Source of the DNA: Streptosporangiaceae bacterium
GTDB lineage: Bacteria > Actinomycetota > Actinomycetes > Streptosporangiales > Streptosporangiaceae
NCBI GenBank assembly: GCA_019245115.1
Contig: JAFARZ010000222.1
Span: forward strand, 1-60,291
Length of the DNA: 60,291 nucleotides
Direction: 5' to 3'
Shown here piece after piece: positions 1-8,320 of the stretch (position 1 is its first letter; each line of letters opens with the position of its first letter). Under the pieces are notes generated by a model. That model saw only the letters and a program-made list of their open reading frames with translations, searched no databases and was not told the DNA's origin. Both the position numbers and the translations under genes were made by a program.

Positions 1-262
1 TTCTCCAACACCCCCCGCAACCACGTATCCCCCCACCACGCCGCCAGACCCCGCCACCGCAAATCCGGATATTTCAGTACATGAACCTGAGTGAGCGCGG
101 GATCCTAACCGGATCAATGCCACAACCACCCGGTCCTGACCGGTTGAATGCCACATTCATCCGACAGAAGCGAACCCCATGGTTGTCACATCCATGGCGT
201 CCTGACCCCTTGAATGTGACATTCAAGGGGTTGCTCCAGGGGGCGACGGCACTGCTGGAGGG
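1..262. other. Non-coding leader with three degenerate repeats
   Basis: No gene is supported here. Three degenerate copies of a short unit (core GTCCTGACC..TTGAATG..ACATTCA) lie at about 108-132, 133-162 and 200-230. The last two end in near-palindromes and the first is decayed. The stretch precedes the ABC-2 permease and may hold its promoter or operator. I see no convincing -35/-10 pair. Confidence 0.5.
206..230. promoter_or_regulatory. 25-nt palindrome, 12-bp arms
   Basis: The left arm CCCCTTGAATGT and the right arm ACATTCAAGGGG pair perfectly around a single central G. It ends about 30-50 bases before the permease start, so it could be an operator or a 5'-UTR hairpin. A weaker relative (TGAATGCCACATTCA) lies at 145-159. 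Its function is not known. Confidence 0.5.
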
Positions 263-1216
263 GTGGGTGGGGATGCTGTGATCGGGGTTGAGTTGCTGAA
301 GTTGTTCCGGCGGTCGCGGACGTGGATCAGCGTGACGCTGATCTGCGGGCTGCCGTTCGCGGTGGCGGTCTTCATCGCGATCACGCACCTGGCGCCACCG
401 CCCGGGCAGGGCAGCGCGTTCCTGTCCGCGGTGCTGTCCCAGGGGGCGCTGTTCCCGGCGGCGGCGCTGGCCATCGTGCTGCCGGTCTTCCTGCCCGTCG
501 CGGTCGCGGTCGTCGCCGGTGATTCGATCGCCGGCGAGGCGGCCATCGGGACGCTTCGCTACCTGCTGGTCCGGCCGGTCGGCCGGACCAGGCTGCTCGT
601 CGCCAAGCTGCTGTCAATCACCACCTATGTACTGCTCGCGGTGCTGGCCGTGGTCCTCACCGCCTATGCCACCGGAGTTCTGCTGCTCGGTCCGTCCCGG
701 GCCGCCGCGGTCGGGCAGGCACCGCGCGGCCTCGACACCACCGGCCCCGGCGGGACAAGTATCCCGCCGGGAGCCATCGGCCCGGTGGTCCCTGGCACGG
801 CCAACGGCGGCGGCGCGGTCCAGTCCGGCGGGGCCGTCACCTCGCTGTCCGGCACGCCGTTGACCACGCTCCAGTTGCTGGAGCGGATCATCGGCGCGAT
901 GGCCTTCATCACCGTCTCCATGCTGGGCGTCGCGGCGATCGCGCTGTTCCTGTCGACGATCACCGACTCGGCCCTCGGCTCGGCCCTGGGCGCACTCGCC
1001 GCGCTGGTGGCCAGCGAAGTGCTGGTGACGCTGAACGCCGCGACGGTCATCCAGCCCTATCTGCCCACGAGGTACTGGCTGGCCTGGGTCGACTTCTTCC
1101 GCCAGCCCATCTTCTGGCGGGATATCCAGCGGGGCTTCGCCATCCAGGCTGTCTACGTAGCGGTGTTCCTGGCCGCCGCCTGGGCCAACTTCGCCACCAA
1201 GGACATCACGGCCTGA
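263..1216 (+). CDS. ABC-2 type transporter permease
   Basis: This is an integral membrane permease of the ABC-2 family (NosY/ABC2_membrane_2 type), 317 aa. It starts with a short cytoplasmic helix and a first membrane segment near residues 20-40. The diagnostic loop GEAAIGTLRYLLVRPVGR follows at about 93-110, then four or five more hydrophobic segments. A Gly/Pro-rich extracellular loop lies around residues 150-195. The start is GTG at 263; a GTG at 278 would give 312 aa and has better spacing from the G-rich stretch before it. No ATPase partner is adjacent: 262 non-coding bases precede it and the next gene is convergent, so the partner is either encoded elsewhere or lost. It overlaps the convergent lipoprotein gene by 11 bp at the 3' end. 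The substrate cannot be inferred. Confidence 0.85.
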   Translation: MGGDAVIGVELLKLFRRSRTWISVTLICGLPFAVAVFIAITHLAPPPGQGSAFLSAVLSQGALFPAAALAIVLPVFLPVAVAVVAGDSIAGEAAIGTLRYLLVRPVGRTRLLVAKLLSITTYVLLAVLAVVLTAYATGVLLLGPSRAAAVGQAPRGLDTTGPGGTSIPPGAIGPVVPGTANGGGAVQSGGAVTSLSGTPLTTLQLLERIIGAMAFITVSMLGVAAIALFLSTITDSALGSALGALAALVASEVLVTLNAATVIQPYLPTRYWLAWVDFFRQPIFWRDIQRGFAIQAVYVAVFLAAAWANFATKDITA

Positions 1217-2201
1217 GCATGGCGCTGGTGCTGAAGTGGCTGGTCAGCATGCCGAACTGCTGCATCTCGTCCGCCACCCGCTGGACGGTGACCGCATCAA
1301 TGTCGGGCACGGTGTTCAGCGGATAGCTCTCGATCGTCATCACCGCGGCGATGGCGGGCGGCACGGTATACGGAGCAGGCAGCTTCTCCATCGTCTGCTC
1401 GACCACGGAACGGTTCGTGTCCGCGATCTCCTGCCCCTGCCGCAGCGCGCCGAGGAACGCCGCGAGGGTGTGCGGGTGCCGCTGCGCCCACGTCTTGGTC
1501 ACCACGTACCAGCCGACCGGGAAGTTCGTCGTCGCACCCTGGTCGAGATCGGCGAGCTTACGCAGGCCGAAATTGACCTGGTCAATACTGCCGAACGGCT
1601 CGGGCAGCCACGCCACGTCGATGGCGTGCTGCTTGAGCGCCTGCGCCATGCCCGGAAAACTTCCCTTGACCACCACGAAGTGCACGTCCTGCGGGCTGAT
1701 GCCGTATGACTCCAGAACCGAGCTGATCAGCAGCGTGCCGATATTGTTCAGCGCGTTGACGCCGATGCGTTTGCCGGTCAGACGCGAGATGCTGGTGATC
1801 TGCGACTGGGGCAGGGTGTAGAGAGCCTGGTTGCCCGGCTCCATCTGCGAGCCTTCGGCGATGATCTCCAGGTTCGACTGGTGGCTGGCCTGGGCCTGGA
1901 TGTAGGAAACCGAGTTCCCGCCGGTGACGTCATACGTGCCGTTGTTCTGTCCATTTGTGGCGTCGGCGCTGCTGACGATCGACTGGATGCTGACATCCAG
2001 TCCGGCAGCCCGGAACAGGCCCAGATCCTGGGCCACATACAGCCCTGCGTCGTCTCCGACGGGCACCGCGCCGACATTGATCTTCGTCTGCTCGAGGGCC
2101 GTTGACTTCACCGTGGTGCTGCCGCCGGATCCGCAGCCGACGATGAGCGCCATGAGCCCGGCGCAAACCCCACTCACCCCAAATTTGATCGCGCTCCCCA
2201 C
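1206..2201 (-). CDS. NMT1/THI5-like ABC substrate-binding lipoprotein
   Basis: This is a periplasmic-binding-protein-like lipoprotein of 331 aa. It has a lipoprotein signal with lipobox LIVGC (Cys23), so it should be anchored to the outer face of the membrane. The mature part has the SsuA/ThiY/NMT1 pattern: a GLYVAQDLGLFRAAGLDV stretch near 55-72, then GKRIGVN and the AWLPEPF motif. The family binds aliphatic sulfonates, taurine, thiamine precursors or nitrate; the ligand here is unknown. The start is GTG with AGGAGG four bases upstream. No cognate permease or ATPase lies alongside; the neighbouring ABC-2 permease belongs to an export class and is convergent. Confidence 0.85.
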   Translation of the reverse strand: MGSAIKFGVSGVCAGLMALIVGCGSGGSTTVKSTALEQTKINVGAVPVGDDAGLYVAQDLGLFRAAGLDVSIQSIVSSADATNGQNNGTYDVTGGNSVSYIQAQASHQSNLEIIAEGSQMEPGNQALYTLPQSQITSISRLTGKRIGVNALNNIGTLLISSVLESYGISPQDVHFVVVKGSFPGMAQALKQHAIDVAWLPEPFGSIDQVNFGLRKLADLDQGATTNFPVGWYVVTKTWAQRHPHTLAAFLGALRQGQEIADTNRSVVEQTMEKLPAPYTVPPAIAAVMTIESYPLNTVPDIDAVTVQRVADEMQQFGMLTSHFSTSAMLRP

Positions 2202-2292
2202 GCGGCCTCCTACTTTCTACGTTCGCGCGTCCTCCCGTTGCCACGCACCTTCAGGTTTCTTGGCTAATGAGAATAAGCTCCAGCGTGCCTGT

Positions 2293-2304
2293 TTTTCCGG
2301 AAAA
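2293..2304. promoter_or_regulatory. Palindrome TTTTCCGGAAAA upstream of the lipoprotein gene
   Basis: A perfect 12-bp palindrome lies about 92 bp upstream of the NMT1-type lipoprotein start, in the AT-richer gap between it and the esterase. It could be an operator. No regulator gene is nearby to connect it to. Confidence 0.3.
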
Positions 2305-2314
2305 CTTGATATTT

Positions 2315-2330
2315 CTCCCCTTTGGGGGAG
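2315..2330 (-). terminator. Weak stem-loop after the esterase gene
   Basis: CTCCCC and GGGGAG form a 6-bp stem around a 4-base loop just past the esterase stop codon. On the minus strand it is followed by AAATATC rather than a T-run, so it is at best a weak terminator. Confidence 0.35.
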
Positions 2331-2337
2331 TATCGGG

Positions 2338-3168
2338 TCAGGTGCCCCGGGCCTCGAGGACGTGACACTGAGCCGACGTGGGGGCGGTCAGCTGGTGGCT
2401 GCCGATGGCTTGCAGGACGATGCCGATGACCAGGGGGGTACTGGGTAGCTGACCGTGCTGGATGCTGACGCCGGGACAGATGGACTGCAAGGGAACGTTG
2501 ATCGCGCCGGCGAGGCGAGCCGAATCCGGTGGCTGGACCACCTGATCATCGGTGGTCCACAGCGACAGCCAGGGCGGACGGCTGGCAGTCGAAGTGCCCA
2601 GCAGGCGGTCGAGCAAGGCGCTGCCGGGCACCAGTTGCTCGCAGGCGACCGGGCATTCGCCCGGCACGTAAGCCTCGCCCAGCGCGGCGAGGCTCGTGCC
2701 GTGCAGCGGGGAGCCGAGCGTGATGATGTCGCGGGCCTTGGCCACGCCGCCGTACTCCACATCCCACAGCCAGGCCACCACCCCGCCGGCCGAGTAGCCG
2801 ATCACGGTGACCGGGCCCGACCCGCCTACCAGCGCCCGGTTTACGTAGCCGTTCAGCACATTCGCCTGTACCTGCAGGTCACCGGTGCCGTTTCCGGCGA
2901 GCTGAACCACGGTCGCGGTGCGGCCCGCTGCCCTGATCTTCGCCGCGAGGACGCTCAGCGAGCCGGTGCTTCCGCCGTATCCGGGTACCAGGAGGACATC
3001 ACCGGGACGATCTTCGGCGATCTTGGCCACTGCCGGGCTCCCGCTGGTCGCGCGCACTGCGCCGGCCACCGCGGCCACCGCGATGACCACGGCCAGGACA
3101 GCGAAGAGCATCCGGCGTCGCAAGCTCAGTGCACTCCACCGGCCACGCAACCAGGCGATCGCACGCAT
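2338..3168 (-). CDS. Secreted or membrane-anchored lipase/esterase (alpha/beta hydrolase)
   Basis: This is a 276-aa alpha/beta hydrolase with an N-terminal membrane segment or signal anchor at about residues 19-40. The nucleophile elbow is GYSAGG (Ser about 128), preceded by the oxyanion-type VPGYGG near 61-66. The LGSPLHGT motif near 152-159 is typical of triacylglycerol lipases and PGAP1-like esterases; a late HGQ may carry the catalytic His. I chose ATG 3168. An upstream extension of 66 codons is open but lies wholly inside a dispersed repeat and encodes Arg/Pro-rich filler. GGAGGG at the end of that repeat serves as the ribosome-binding site. It is probably monocistronic; the substrate is unknown. 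Confidence 0.8.
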   Translation of the reverse strand: MRAIAWLRGRWSALSLRRRMLFAVLAVVIAVAAVAGAVRATSGSPAVAKIAEDRPGDVLLVPGYGGSTGSLSVLAAKIRAAGRTATVVQLAGNGTGDLQVQANVLNGYVNRALVGGSGPVTVIGYSAGGVVAWLWDVEYGGVAKARDIITLGSPLHGTSLAALGEAYVPGECPVACEQLVPGSALLDRLLGTSTASRPPWLSLWTTDDQVVQPPDSARLAGAINVPLQSICPGVSIQHGQLPSTPLVIGIVLQAIGSHQLTAPTSAQCHVLEARGT

Positions 3169-3178
3169 CCATCCATCA

Positions 3179-3365
3179 TCCCTCCGCGCCAAGGCTCCTT
3201 TGCCCTCCGCCAAGGCCTCGCTGCGCTCGGCCGGCTTGGGGCCCGGTGTTTTCCTGCCGCGCCAAGGCCTCGCTGCGCTCGGCTGGCTTGGGGCCACGGC
3301 GGGAATTGCCGCCCCTCCGGGACGGCAACCGCCGCGGCGCTCGCTTCCGCTCGCGCGTCGTCGCA
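3179..3365. repeat. Dispersed GC-rich repeat family A, copies 1a/1b
   Basis: Two partial copies of the module that recurs at 37355-37500 and 52141-52430. The shared words are CCTCCGCGCCAAGGC, CTCGCTGCGCTCGGC and GGCTTGGGGCCACGGCGGG, followed by a GCCGCCCC-TC-GGGACGGC hairpin. The end next to the esterase reads GGAGGG on the minus strand and acts as that gene's ribosome-binding site. Confidence 0.75.
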
Positions 3366-3598
3366 CCGCGTTGCTCCAAACGTGCGGGCCCGGGCTGCGA
3401 CGTCAGGACTTCGCGCACGAAACCGACGTTTTGGTGCCCGCTTTATCCGTATATAAGCGATATGAGACGTAGGTTTCATGCGCATAGTCGGCGGGGTGGC
3501 GGCGTGGCGGCGTGGCGAAGGGGGGCGGGGGTGACGAAGTAGGCCGAGGGGCAAAGGGGACGGGGGTGGCAGAGGGGAGCGAGGGTGGCGAACAGGAC

Positions 3599-3653
3599 GA
3601 AGGAGGCGGGGGTGGCGAAGGAGGCGGGGGTGGCGAAGAAGGCGGGGGGTGGC
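3599..3653. repeat. 18-bp tandem repeat, three units
   Basis: Units of GAAGGAGGCGGGGGTGGC, the last one 19 bp with GAAGAAGG, lie just downstream of the ABC ATPase stop codon. The DNA is purine-rich on the plus strand. No function is apparent. Confidence 0.7.
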
Positions 3654-3657
3654 GGGG

Positions 3658-4296
3658 CTAGGCGTGGGCGGGGAGGTGGCGGGCCAGGCTCAGCACGTGG
3701 TCGCAGCGCTCGGCCACCTCGGGATCGTGGGTGGCGAGCACGAGCGCCCCGCCATCGGCCGGCACGGCCAGCAACCGGGCCACGACCAGCTCGCGGGTCG
3801 CCGGATCCTGCTCGGCGGTCGGCTCGTCGGCGACGAGCAGTTCCGGGCCGGCCGCCAGGGCCCGGGCCACCGCCACGCGCTGCTGCTGGCCGCCGGACAG
3901 CTCCTGGACCAGGTGATCGGTGTACTCGCCCAGGCCCAGCTCGGCGAGCGCGGTCCTCGCGGCGATGATGGCCTGACCGGGGGCCATGCCCCCGGCGCGC
4001 AGGACGATCTCCACGTTCTCGGCCGCCGTCAGCAGCGAGACCAGCCCGTAGCCCTGCAGCACCGCGGCGGTGCCCGCGGGCAGCGTCCCGGCGATCACCG
4101 GCGCACCGCCGCGCAGCACCGTTCCGGCCGCGGGGGCCGTGATCCCGGCGAGGACGGACAGCAGGCTGGTCTTGCCGGACCCGGATGGACCGGTTATCGC
4201 CACCCGGTCCCCCGGCCGCACGGTCAGGCTGACGTTATCGAAGATCACCCGTCCGCCGCGCTCGAAGCGCAGCCCCTCGGCCTGGAGGAGGTTCAT
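3658..4296 (-). CDS. ABC transporter ATPase (MacB/LolD-like), second of pair
   Basis: This is a 212-aa ATPase with Walker A GPSGSGKT at about 36-43, a Q-loop near 78-80, signature LSGGQQQR near 132-139, Walker B LLVADEP near 152-158 and the switch His in ATHDPE near 188. It starts two bases after the stop of the preceding ATPase gene, with GGAGGGGAG as ribosome-binding site, so the two are co-translated. It is the last gene of a four-gene operon with a very large FtsX-type permease. Two different ATPases feeding one permease suggest a heterodimeric motor. The operon probably exports a lipophilic compound or remodels envelope material. Confidence 0.88.
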   Translation of the reverse strand: MNLLQAEGLRFERGGRVIFDNVSLTVRPGDRVAITGPSGSGKTSLLSVLAGITAPAAGTVLRGGAPVIAGTLPAGTAAVLQGYGLVSLLTAAENVEIVLRAGGMAPGQAIIAARTALAELGLGEYTDHLVQELSGGQQQRVAVARALAAGPELLVADEPTAEQDPATRELVVARLLAVPADGGALVLATHDPEVAERCDHVLSLARHLPAHA

Positions 4297-4298
4297 GC

Positions 4299-5222
4299 TC
4301 AGCTCCCCTCCGGGGGGATGCCATCCCCCCGGACCCCCCTGGCCTCCACGCGGGGATGGGCCAGGTCTTCGTCAACGCTGCCCGGGGTCACCCGGCGCAG
4401 CAGCACTCCATCCTCGGCGCGGCTCGCGGTGGCGAGGGAGCCGGGCGGGAACACGTCCATCAGGTCCGGCGGCAGCGTCACCGTGCCGTCCTTGCCGACC
4501 ACCAGGAACTCGCGGCCGCCGTGGCCGGCCGCGCCCACCCGGCCGTCCCTGATCGTGACCGTCCGCCCCAGCGCGGCGGCGACCTCGGCGTCGTGGGTCA
4601 CCGCGACAACCGTGGTGCCCAGGCTGACATTGGCCGCCTGGATCAGCTCGATCACGTCGGCGGCGGACCGCGGGTCGAGCTGGCTGGTCGGCTCGTCCGC
4701 GAGCAGCAGCCGGGGTCCGTTGGCCAGCGCCACCGCGACCGCGAGCCGCTGCTGCTCACCGCCGGACAGCAGCCCGGCCACCTGGTGCGCCACATGCGCC
4801 AGGCCCACTCGCTCCAGCAGGTCCGCCGCCCGACGACGCTTGACCTTGCGGCTGCGCCGGGTCGGCGCCTGAGCGAAGAGCACGTTTCCCATCGCCGACA
4901 GGTTGGCTAGCAGGTTCCGGCCCGGGTTCTGCAGCAACAGCCCCACCTCGCGCAACCGGAAGCTGCTCAATGCCGGACTGCTGAGCCCGGACAGCACCCG
5001 ACCGTCGATCTCGACCGTGCCCGCCGTGGGCTTCAGCAGGCCGGCAAGGTGCCACAGCAAGGTGGTCTTCCCGGCGCCGGACGGACCGAGCAGCGCAACC
5101 ATCTCGCCCGGATCGATGGTGAGATCCACCCCGCGCAGCGCGGCGACCTCGTTGCCCGGGGTGCCATATACGTGGACGAGGTTCTCGCAGCTGACGGCGA
5201 GCGCGCTGTCCAGGCTGGTCAT
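4299..5222 (-). CDS. ABC transporter ATPase with C-terminal extension
   Basis: This is a 307-aa ATPase of the MacB/LolD class: Walker A GPSGAGKT 46-53, Q-loop near 98, signature LSGGEQQR 152-159, Walker B LLLADEP 172-178 and switch His210. About 70 residues follow the ATPase core, ending in an acidic/Arg-rich tail with no recognisable domain; the sister gene lacks this. The ATG at 5222 overlaps the permease stop as ATGA. An upstream in-frame extension of 180 codons inside the permease gene is rejected, because its Arg/Gly-rich translation is out of frame with the permease. Confidence 0.88.
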   Translation of the reverse strand: MTSLDSALAVSCENLVHVYGTPGNEVAALRGVDLTIDPGEMVALLGPSGAGKTTLLWHLAGLLKPTAGTVEIDGRVLSGLSSPALSSFRLREVGLLLQNPGRNLLANLSAMGNVLFAQAPTRRSRKVKRRRAADLLERVGLAHVAHQVAGLLSGGEQQRLAVAVALANGPRLLLADEPTSQLDPRSAADVIELIQAANVSLGTTVVAVTHDAEVAAALGRTVTIRDGRVGAAGHGGREFLVVGKDGTVTLPPDLMDVFPPGSLATASRAEDGVLLRRVTPGSVDEDLAHPRVEARGVRGDGIPPEGS

Positions 5223-8200
5223 ACCGCGGCCTCCCGAAGCAACTCGGGCCGGACCGACCGGATCAGCGCCACGGCGGCGACCGTGGCGGGGACCGCCAGC
5301 ACGGCGACGGCGATGACCAGCCAGATGAGGATCTGCGCGGCCGGCGGACCGAACACCAGTGGCGGCGCGGCCGGCGAGGTGACGAACACCGGCAGGTTCC
5401 GCAGGACCAGGGCGGCCGATCCGAGCCCGGCTATGACGCCCGTTACCGCGCCGAAGCCCAGCACGGTCGCCTGCTCGATCAGGACCGACGTCCGCAACGA
5501 CCGGCGCGGCACGCGGCCCGCGACCAGAGCCGCGTACTCGTAGCGGCGCCGACGGCCGGCCTGGTACAGGCTCAGCACCGCGGCACCGGCGGCGAGCAGC
5601 ACCGCGGCCACCGCGGTGGCCAGGAACAGCACGCTGGCCAGTGCCGGACCTTGCCGCATGAGAAGCGCTGCGGCGTCCGACGCCACCGCCACGCCGTCGA
5701 CCTTCACGCCGGCCGCGACCAGCTTGGCGCGTATCGCGCTCAGCGAACCCTGCGCGACCCACACCTCCTCGGACACGTTACTGGCATCGGCAAAGCTGGC
5801 GGCACGTTGCGCATACGTCCGGTCCACGATGATCCCGGTAGCGGGCGCGCCGGGCAGGGCGGCCGCGAGAGTAAGCGGCCGCACCAGCAGTTGCAGGCCG
5901 TCGAGGCCCACCGTCGGGAAATCGCGGAGGCTGCCGGTGAGCTGGCTGGAGATCAGCGCGGGCAGCGGATCAGGCACGTCCTGCCGGTGCAGGGCCGGGC
6001 TGCACGACGCGGCTGAGGTGAACGACCACCGCAAACCGCCTCCCTCGTCCTGGACCTGGCCGGTAGTGCCCGGGCAACCGGCCGCGACCTCCGAGCCCCC
6101 GGCCCAGCCGACGGCAGCGGCCAGCGCCGCCGGCACCGGTTGCCATGCCGCACCGGTCTGCACCGACAGACGGGACAGCGTGAGGCTGCCCTGGAAGCTG
6201 CCCGACGGCCCGTCGATGCTCACCATCGTCACCCGGCACGGGCACCCGGTGAGCGCGCCGGAGAGCACGCCCTGGTGCAGGGCGCCGAGGCTGACCGGGG
6301 TCTGCCCGCCATCCGGCGACGCTTCCTCGTTCACCCAGATCGTCAGGTCAGCCCCTTTCGGGACGCCGGTCTGGCTGGTGACCTGGACGCGTACGGCCTG
6401 GGCCGCGGCGGGGAACGTTATCGTCGGGGCGGCCGATGGGGCAAGCGCCGCGGCAAGCGAGGCGGGCGGCCGGCTGACGAATCCGGACTGCCACGCCGCC
6501 ACTCGCGCGAACCGCTGCGGCTGGACGGCCAGCAGCACCGCGCCGCTCGCCGTGTCGCCCTCGAAGCGGTCGACCGCCGCGGCCTGGTCACCGCCCGGAT
6601 CGACGCGGTCAACGATCGTGCCCAGATCCTGCCCGGCTGGAGCGGTCACGGTCAGCACCGCCGGGGCACCGGTCTGAGCCGCGGCGACCCGGTCGACGTT
6701 GCGCTGATCCACGGCGAAGGCCGCGACGGCGAACGTGGCAAGCGCGAACGCCGCGGTGAGCACGATGGTGGTTCTCGTCCCGCCAGGTCGGCGGGCTATG
6801 TGCCGTACCGCGAGGAACAGCGCGGTGCCGCCACGGCGACGGCTGACCGACGCGGCGAAACCGCATGCGGCCGGGAGCAGGCGTGACGTGATCACCGCGG
6901 CGGCCAGGCCGAGCAGCCCGGGAACGAGCAGCCCCACCGAGCCCGATCTGGCCGACGTCACATCGCCGCCGATGAACAGTTCGGCCAGGCCAGCCACAGC
7001 GCCGGTGAGCAGGACCGCGTCGAGAACCCAGCCCCGGTCCGCGCCGCCGCGGACGGTGTGCTGCCACTGGAGGGTGACCGGGCGGACCAGCGCCCGCCGC
7101 GCGGCGAGCACGATGGCCGCGAACCCGCCGAGTATGGCGGCCGCGCCCGCCGCCACCGCGAGCCCCGTCAGGCTCACCGGCGTGCCGGGTCGCAGCAAGA
7201 TCCGGCTGAGGCCGACGGTGGCCCCCCAGCCCGCGAGCACACCAGCCGGGAACCCGGTGGCGAGCAGCGCCGCCGGTTCGGACAGGCCGAAGGCGATGGT
7301 CCGCAGGCGGCCGTGACCGCGCAGCTTGGCCAGCGCGATTTCGTCGGCACGCGCCTCGGCGGCATCGACCGCGATGAGGAACAGCAGCAGCCAGGCCAGG
7401 AGCAGCACCTGACAGGTGATCAGGAAGACCGGTACGTCGAGCGTCCGCCAGGCCGTGGTGATCTGCGCGGTGAGCTGCGGGATCGTGCTGCTCATGCTCG
7501 CGTTCGTGCTTTGCAGGCCCGGGTCGGTGAGCAGCTCGTTGACGGCCGCGGTCAGCGGAGCGAGGTCGCCTGCCCGCATCCCGCCGGGCGCGAGCACGTC
7601 CAGGACCGCGGCCTGACCCTGCGCGCTGACGGGCGCGCCGGCGAAGGTGGCCGGGGCGGTGAACATCGCGTCCCAGCGGCTCGCGGCGATGGCGGAATTC
7701 TGGTTCCCGGCGCAGGAGTCCTCGTACCCGAAATCGTCGCACGGGCCGACCAGCCAGTACGGTGAGTCGAGCTGCGAGATGGGCGGGACCGCGTACTCCC
7801 CCGTGACAGTGAAGCGGCCGTAGCCGGACGTAGAGGCGATCGTGTCACCCGGCCGGACATTACCCAGCCTGGCGAACGAGGTACTGACGAGCACCTGGCC
7901 GGCCGATCGCGGGCAGGAGCCGGTAACTATCGGAAGGTGCGCGCACTCATCGGTGTGCCAGGTGAGTGGGGTGAGGTGATCACCCGTGGTCACCTGCGCG
8001 AGTATCAGTTCGATCGAGGGCTGGAACAGCCGGTGCATAACCTCCGTGCCGCCCAGGTGGTACGCGAGGACACCAGTGACCTGAGAGTCCAGGGTGCCCG
8101 CCAGGCCGGCCACCGGCCCGCTGTTGGTGACCTCCACGGTCACATCGGTCGCCGCGGACGGCGCTCGGACGTTGTCCTGGAATATGGACTGCCGTGCCGC

Positions 8201-8320
8201 CGCGTCGTAGGCCGGCCCGGTACTCGCCGCCGCGGCCGCGACCGTCGCCACGAGCAGGATGCCGAGGCTGACCCCGGCCCGCCGTCGCATCCCGCGAAGC
8301 GTCCCCCCGAGCAGCCTCAT
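5219..8320 (-). CDS. Large FtsX-like ABC permease (two-domain ABC3 type)
   Basis: This is a 1033-aa permease. The N-terminal signal anchor is at about residues 17-35, followed by a roughly 270-residue extracellular domain. A first FtsX core of four membrane helices starts around residue 285 (long Leu/Ala-rich helix followed by DEIALAKLRG). A second extracellular domain follows, and a second FtsX core occupies the last ~170 residues. The two-core, two-ectodomain plan is that of MacB-like and actinobacterial ABC3 permeases acting as mechanotransmitters rather than classical importers. ATG 8320 overlaps the stop of the upstream beta-propeller-like gene as ATGA, and its own stop overlaps the first ATPase the same way. 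A 110-codon upstream extension inside the previous gene is rejected. Confidence 0.88.
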   Translation of the reverse strand: MRLLGGTLRGMRRRAGVSLGILLVATVAAAAASTGPAYDAAARQSIFQDNVRAPSAATDVTVEVTNSGPVAGLAGTLDSQVTGVLAYHLGGTEVMHRLFQPSIELILAQVTTGDHLTPLTWHTDECAHLPIVTGSCPRSAGQVLVSTSFARLGNVRPGDTIASTSGYGRFTVTGEYAVPPISQLDSPYWLVGPCDDFGYEDSCAGNQNSAIAASRWDAMFTAPATFAGAPVSAQGQAAVLDVLAPGGMRAGDLAPLTAAVNELLTDPGLQSTNASMSSTIPQLTAQITTAWRTLDVPVFLITCQVLLLAWLLLFLIAVDAAEARADEIALAKLRGHGRLRTIAFGLSEPAALLATGFPAGVLAGWGATVGLSRILLRPGTPVSLTGLAVAAGAAAILGGFAAIVLAARRALVRPVTLQWQHTVRGGADRGWVLDAVLLTGAVAGLAELFIGGDVTSARSGSVGLLVPGLLGLAAAVITSRLLPAACGFAASVSRRRGGTALFLAVRHIARRPGGTRTTIVLTAAFALATFAVAAFAVDQRNVDRVAAAQTGAPAVLTVTAPAGQDLGTIVDRVDPGGDQAAAVDRFEGDTASGAVLLAVQPQRFARVAAWQSGFVSRPPASLAAALAPSAAPTITFPAAAQAVRVQVTSQTGVPKGADLTIWVNEEASPDGGQTPVSLGALHQGVLSGALTGCPCRVTMVSIDGPSGSFQGSLTLSRLSVQTGAAWQPVPAALAAAVGWAGGSEVAAGCPGTTGQVQDEGGGLRWSFTSAASCSPALHRQDVPDPLPALISSQLTGSLRDFPTVGLDGLQLLVRPLTLAAALPGAPATGIIVDRTYAQRAASFADASNVSEEVWVAQGSLSAIRAKLVAAGVKVDGVAVASDAAALLMRQGPALASVLFLATAVAAVLLAAGAAVLSLYQAGRRRRYEYAALVAGRVPRRSLRTSVLIEQATVLGFGAVTGVIAGLGSAALVLRNLPVFVTSPAAPPLVFGPPAAQILIWLVIAVAVLAVPATVAAVALIRSVRPELLREAAV

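Larger units (their letters stand above)
3169..3657. other. 489-bp non-coding gap with repeats
   Basis: From 3179 to 3365 this holds two partial copies of the GC-rich dispersed repeat. A short AT-rich stretch with a CGCTT/AAGCG stem is at about 3438-3463. From 3599 to 3653 there are three 18-19 bp tandem units. No gene is supported; the open frames are repeat-encoded. Confidence 0.6.

Noticed and set aside
3169..3366. 66-codon N-terminal extension of the esterase
   Set aside because: Entirely repeat-encoded; ATG 3168 has a ribosome-binding site and begins the natural signal anchor.
2455..3456. Long plus-strand frame opposite the esterase
   Set aside because: Antisense frame of a real gene in GC-rich DNA; composition is Arg/Ala/Gly with no motif.
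5223..5762. 180-codon N-terminal extension of the second ATPase
   Set aside because: Lies inside the permease gene in another frame; ATGA-coupled start at 5222 fits the family.
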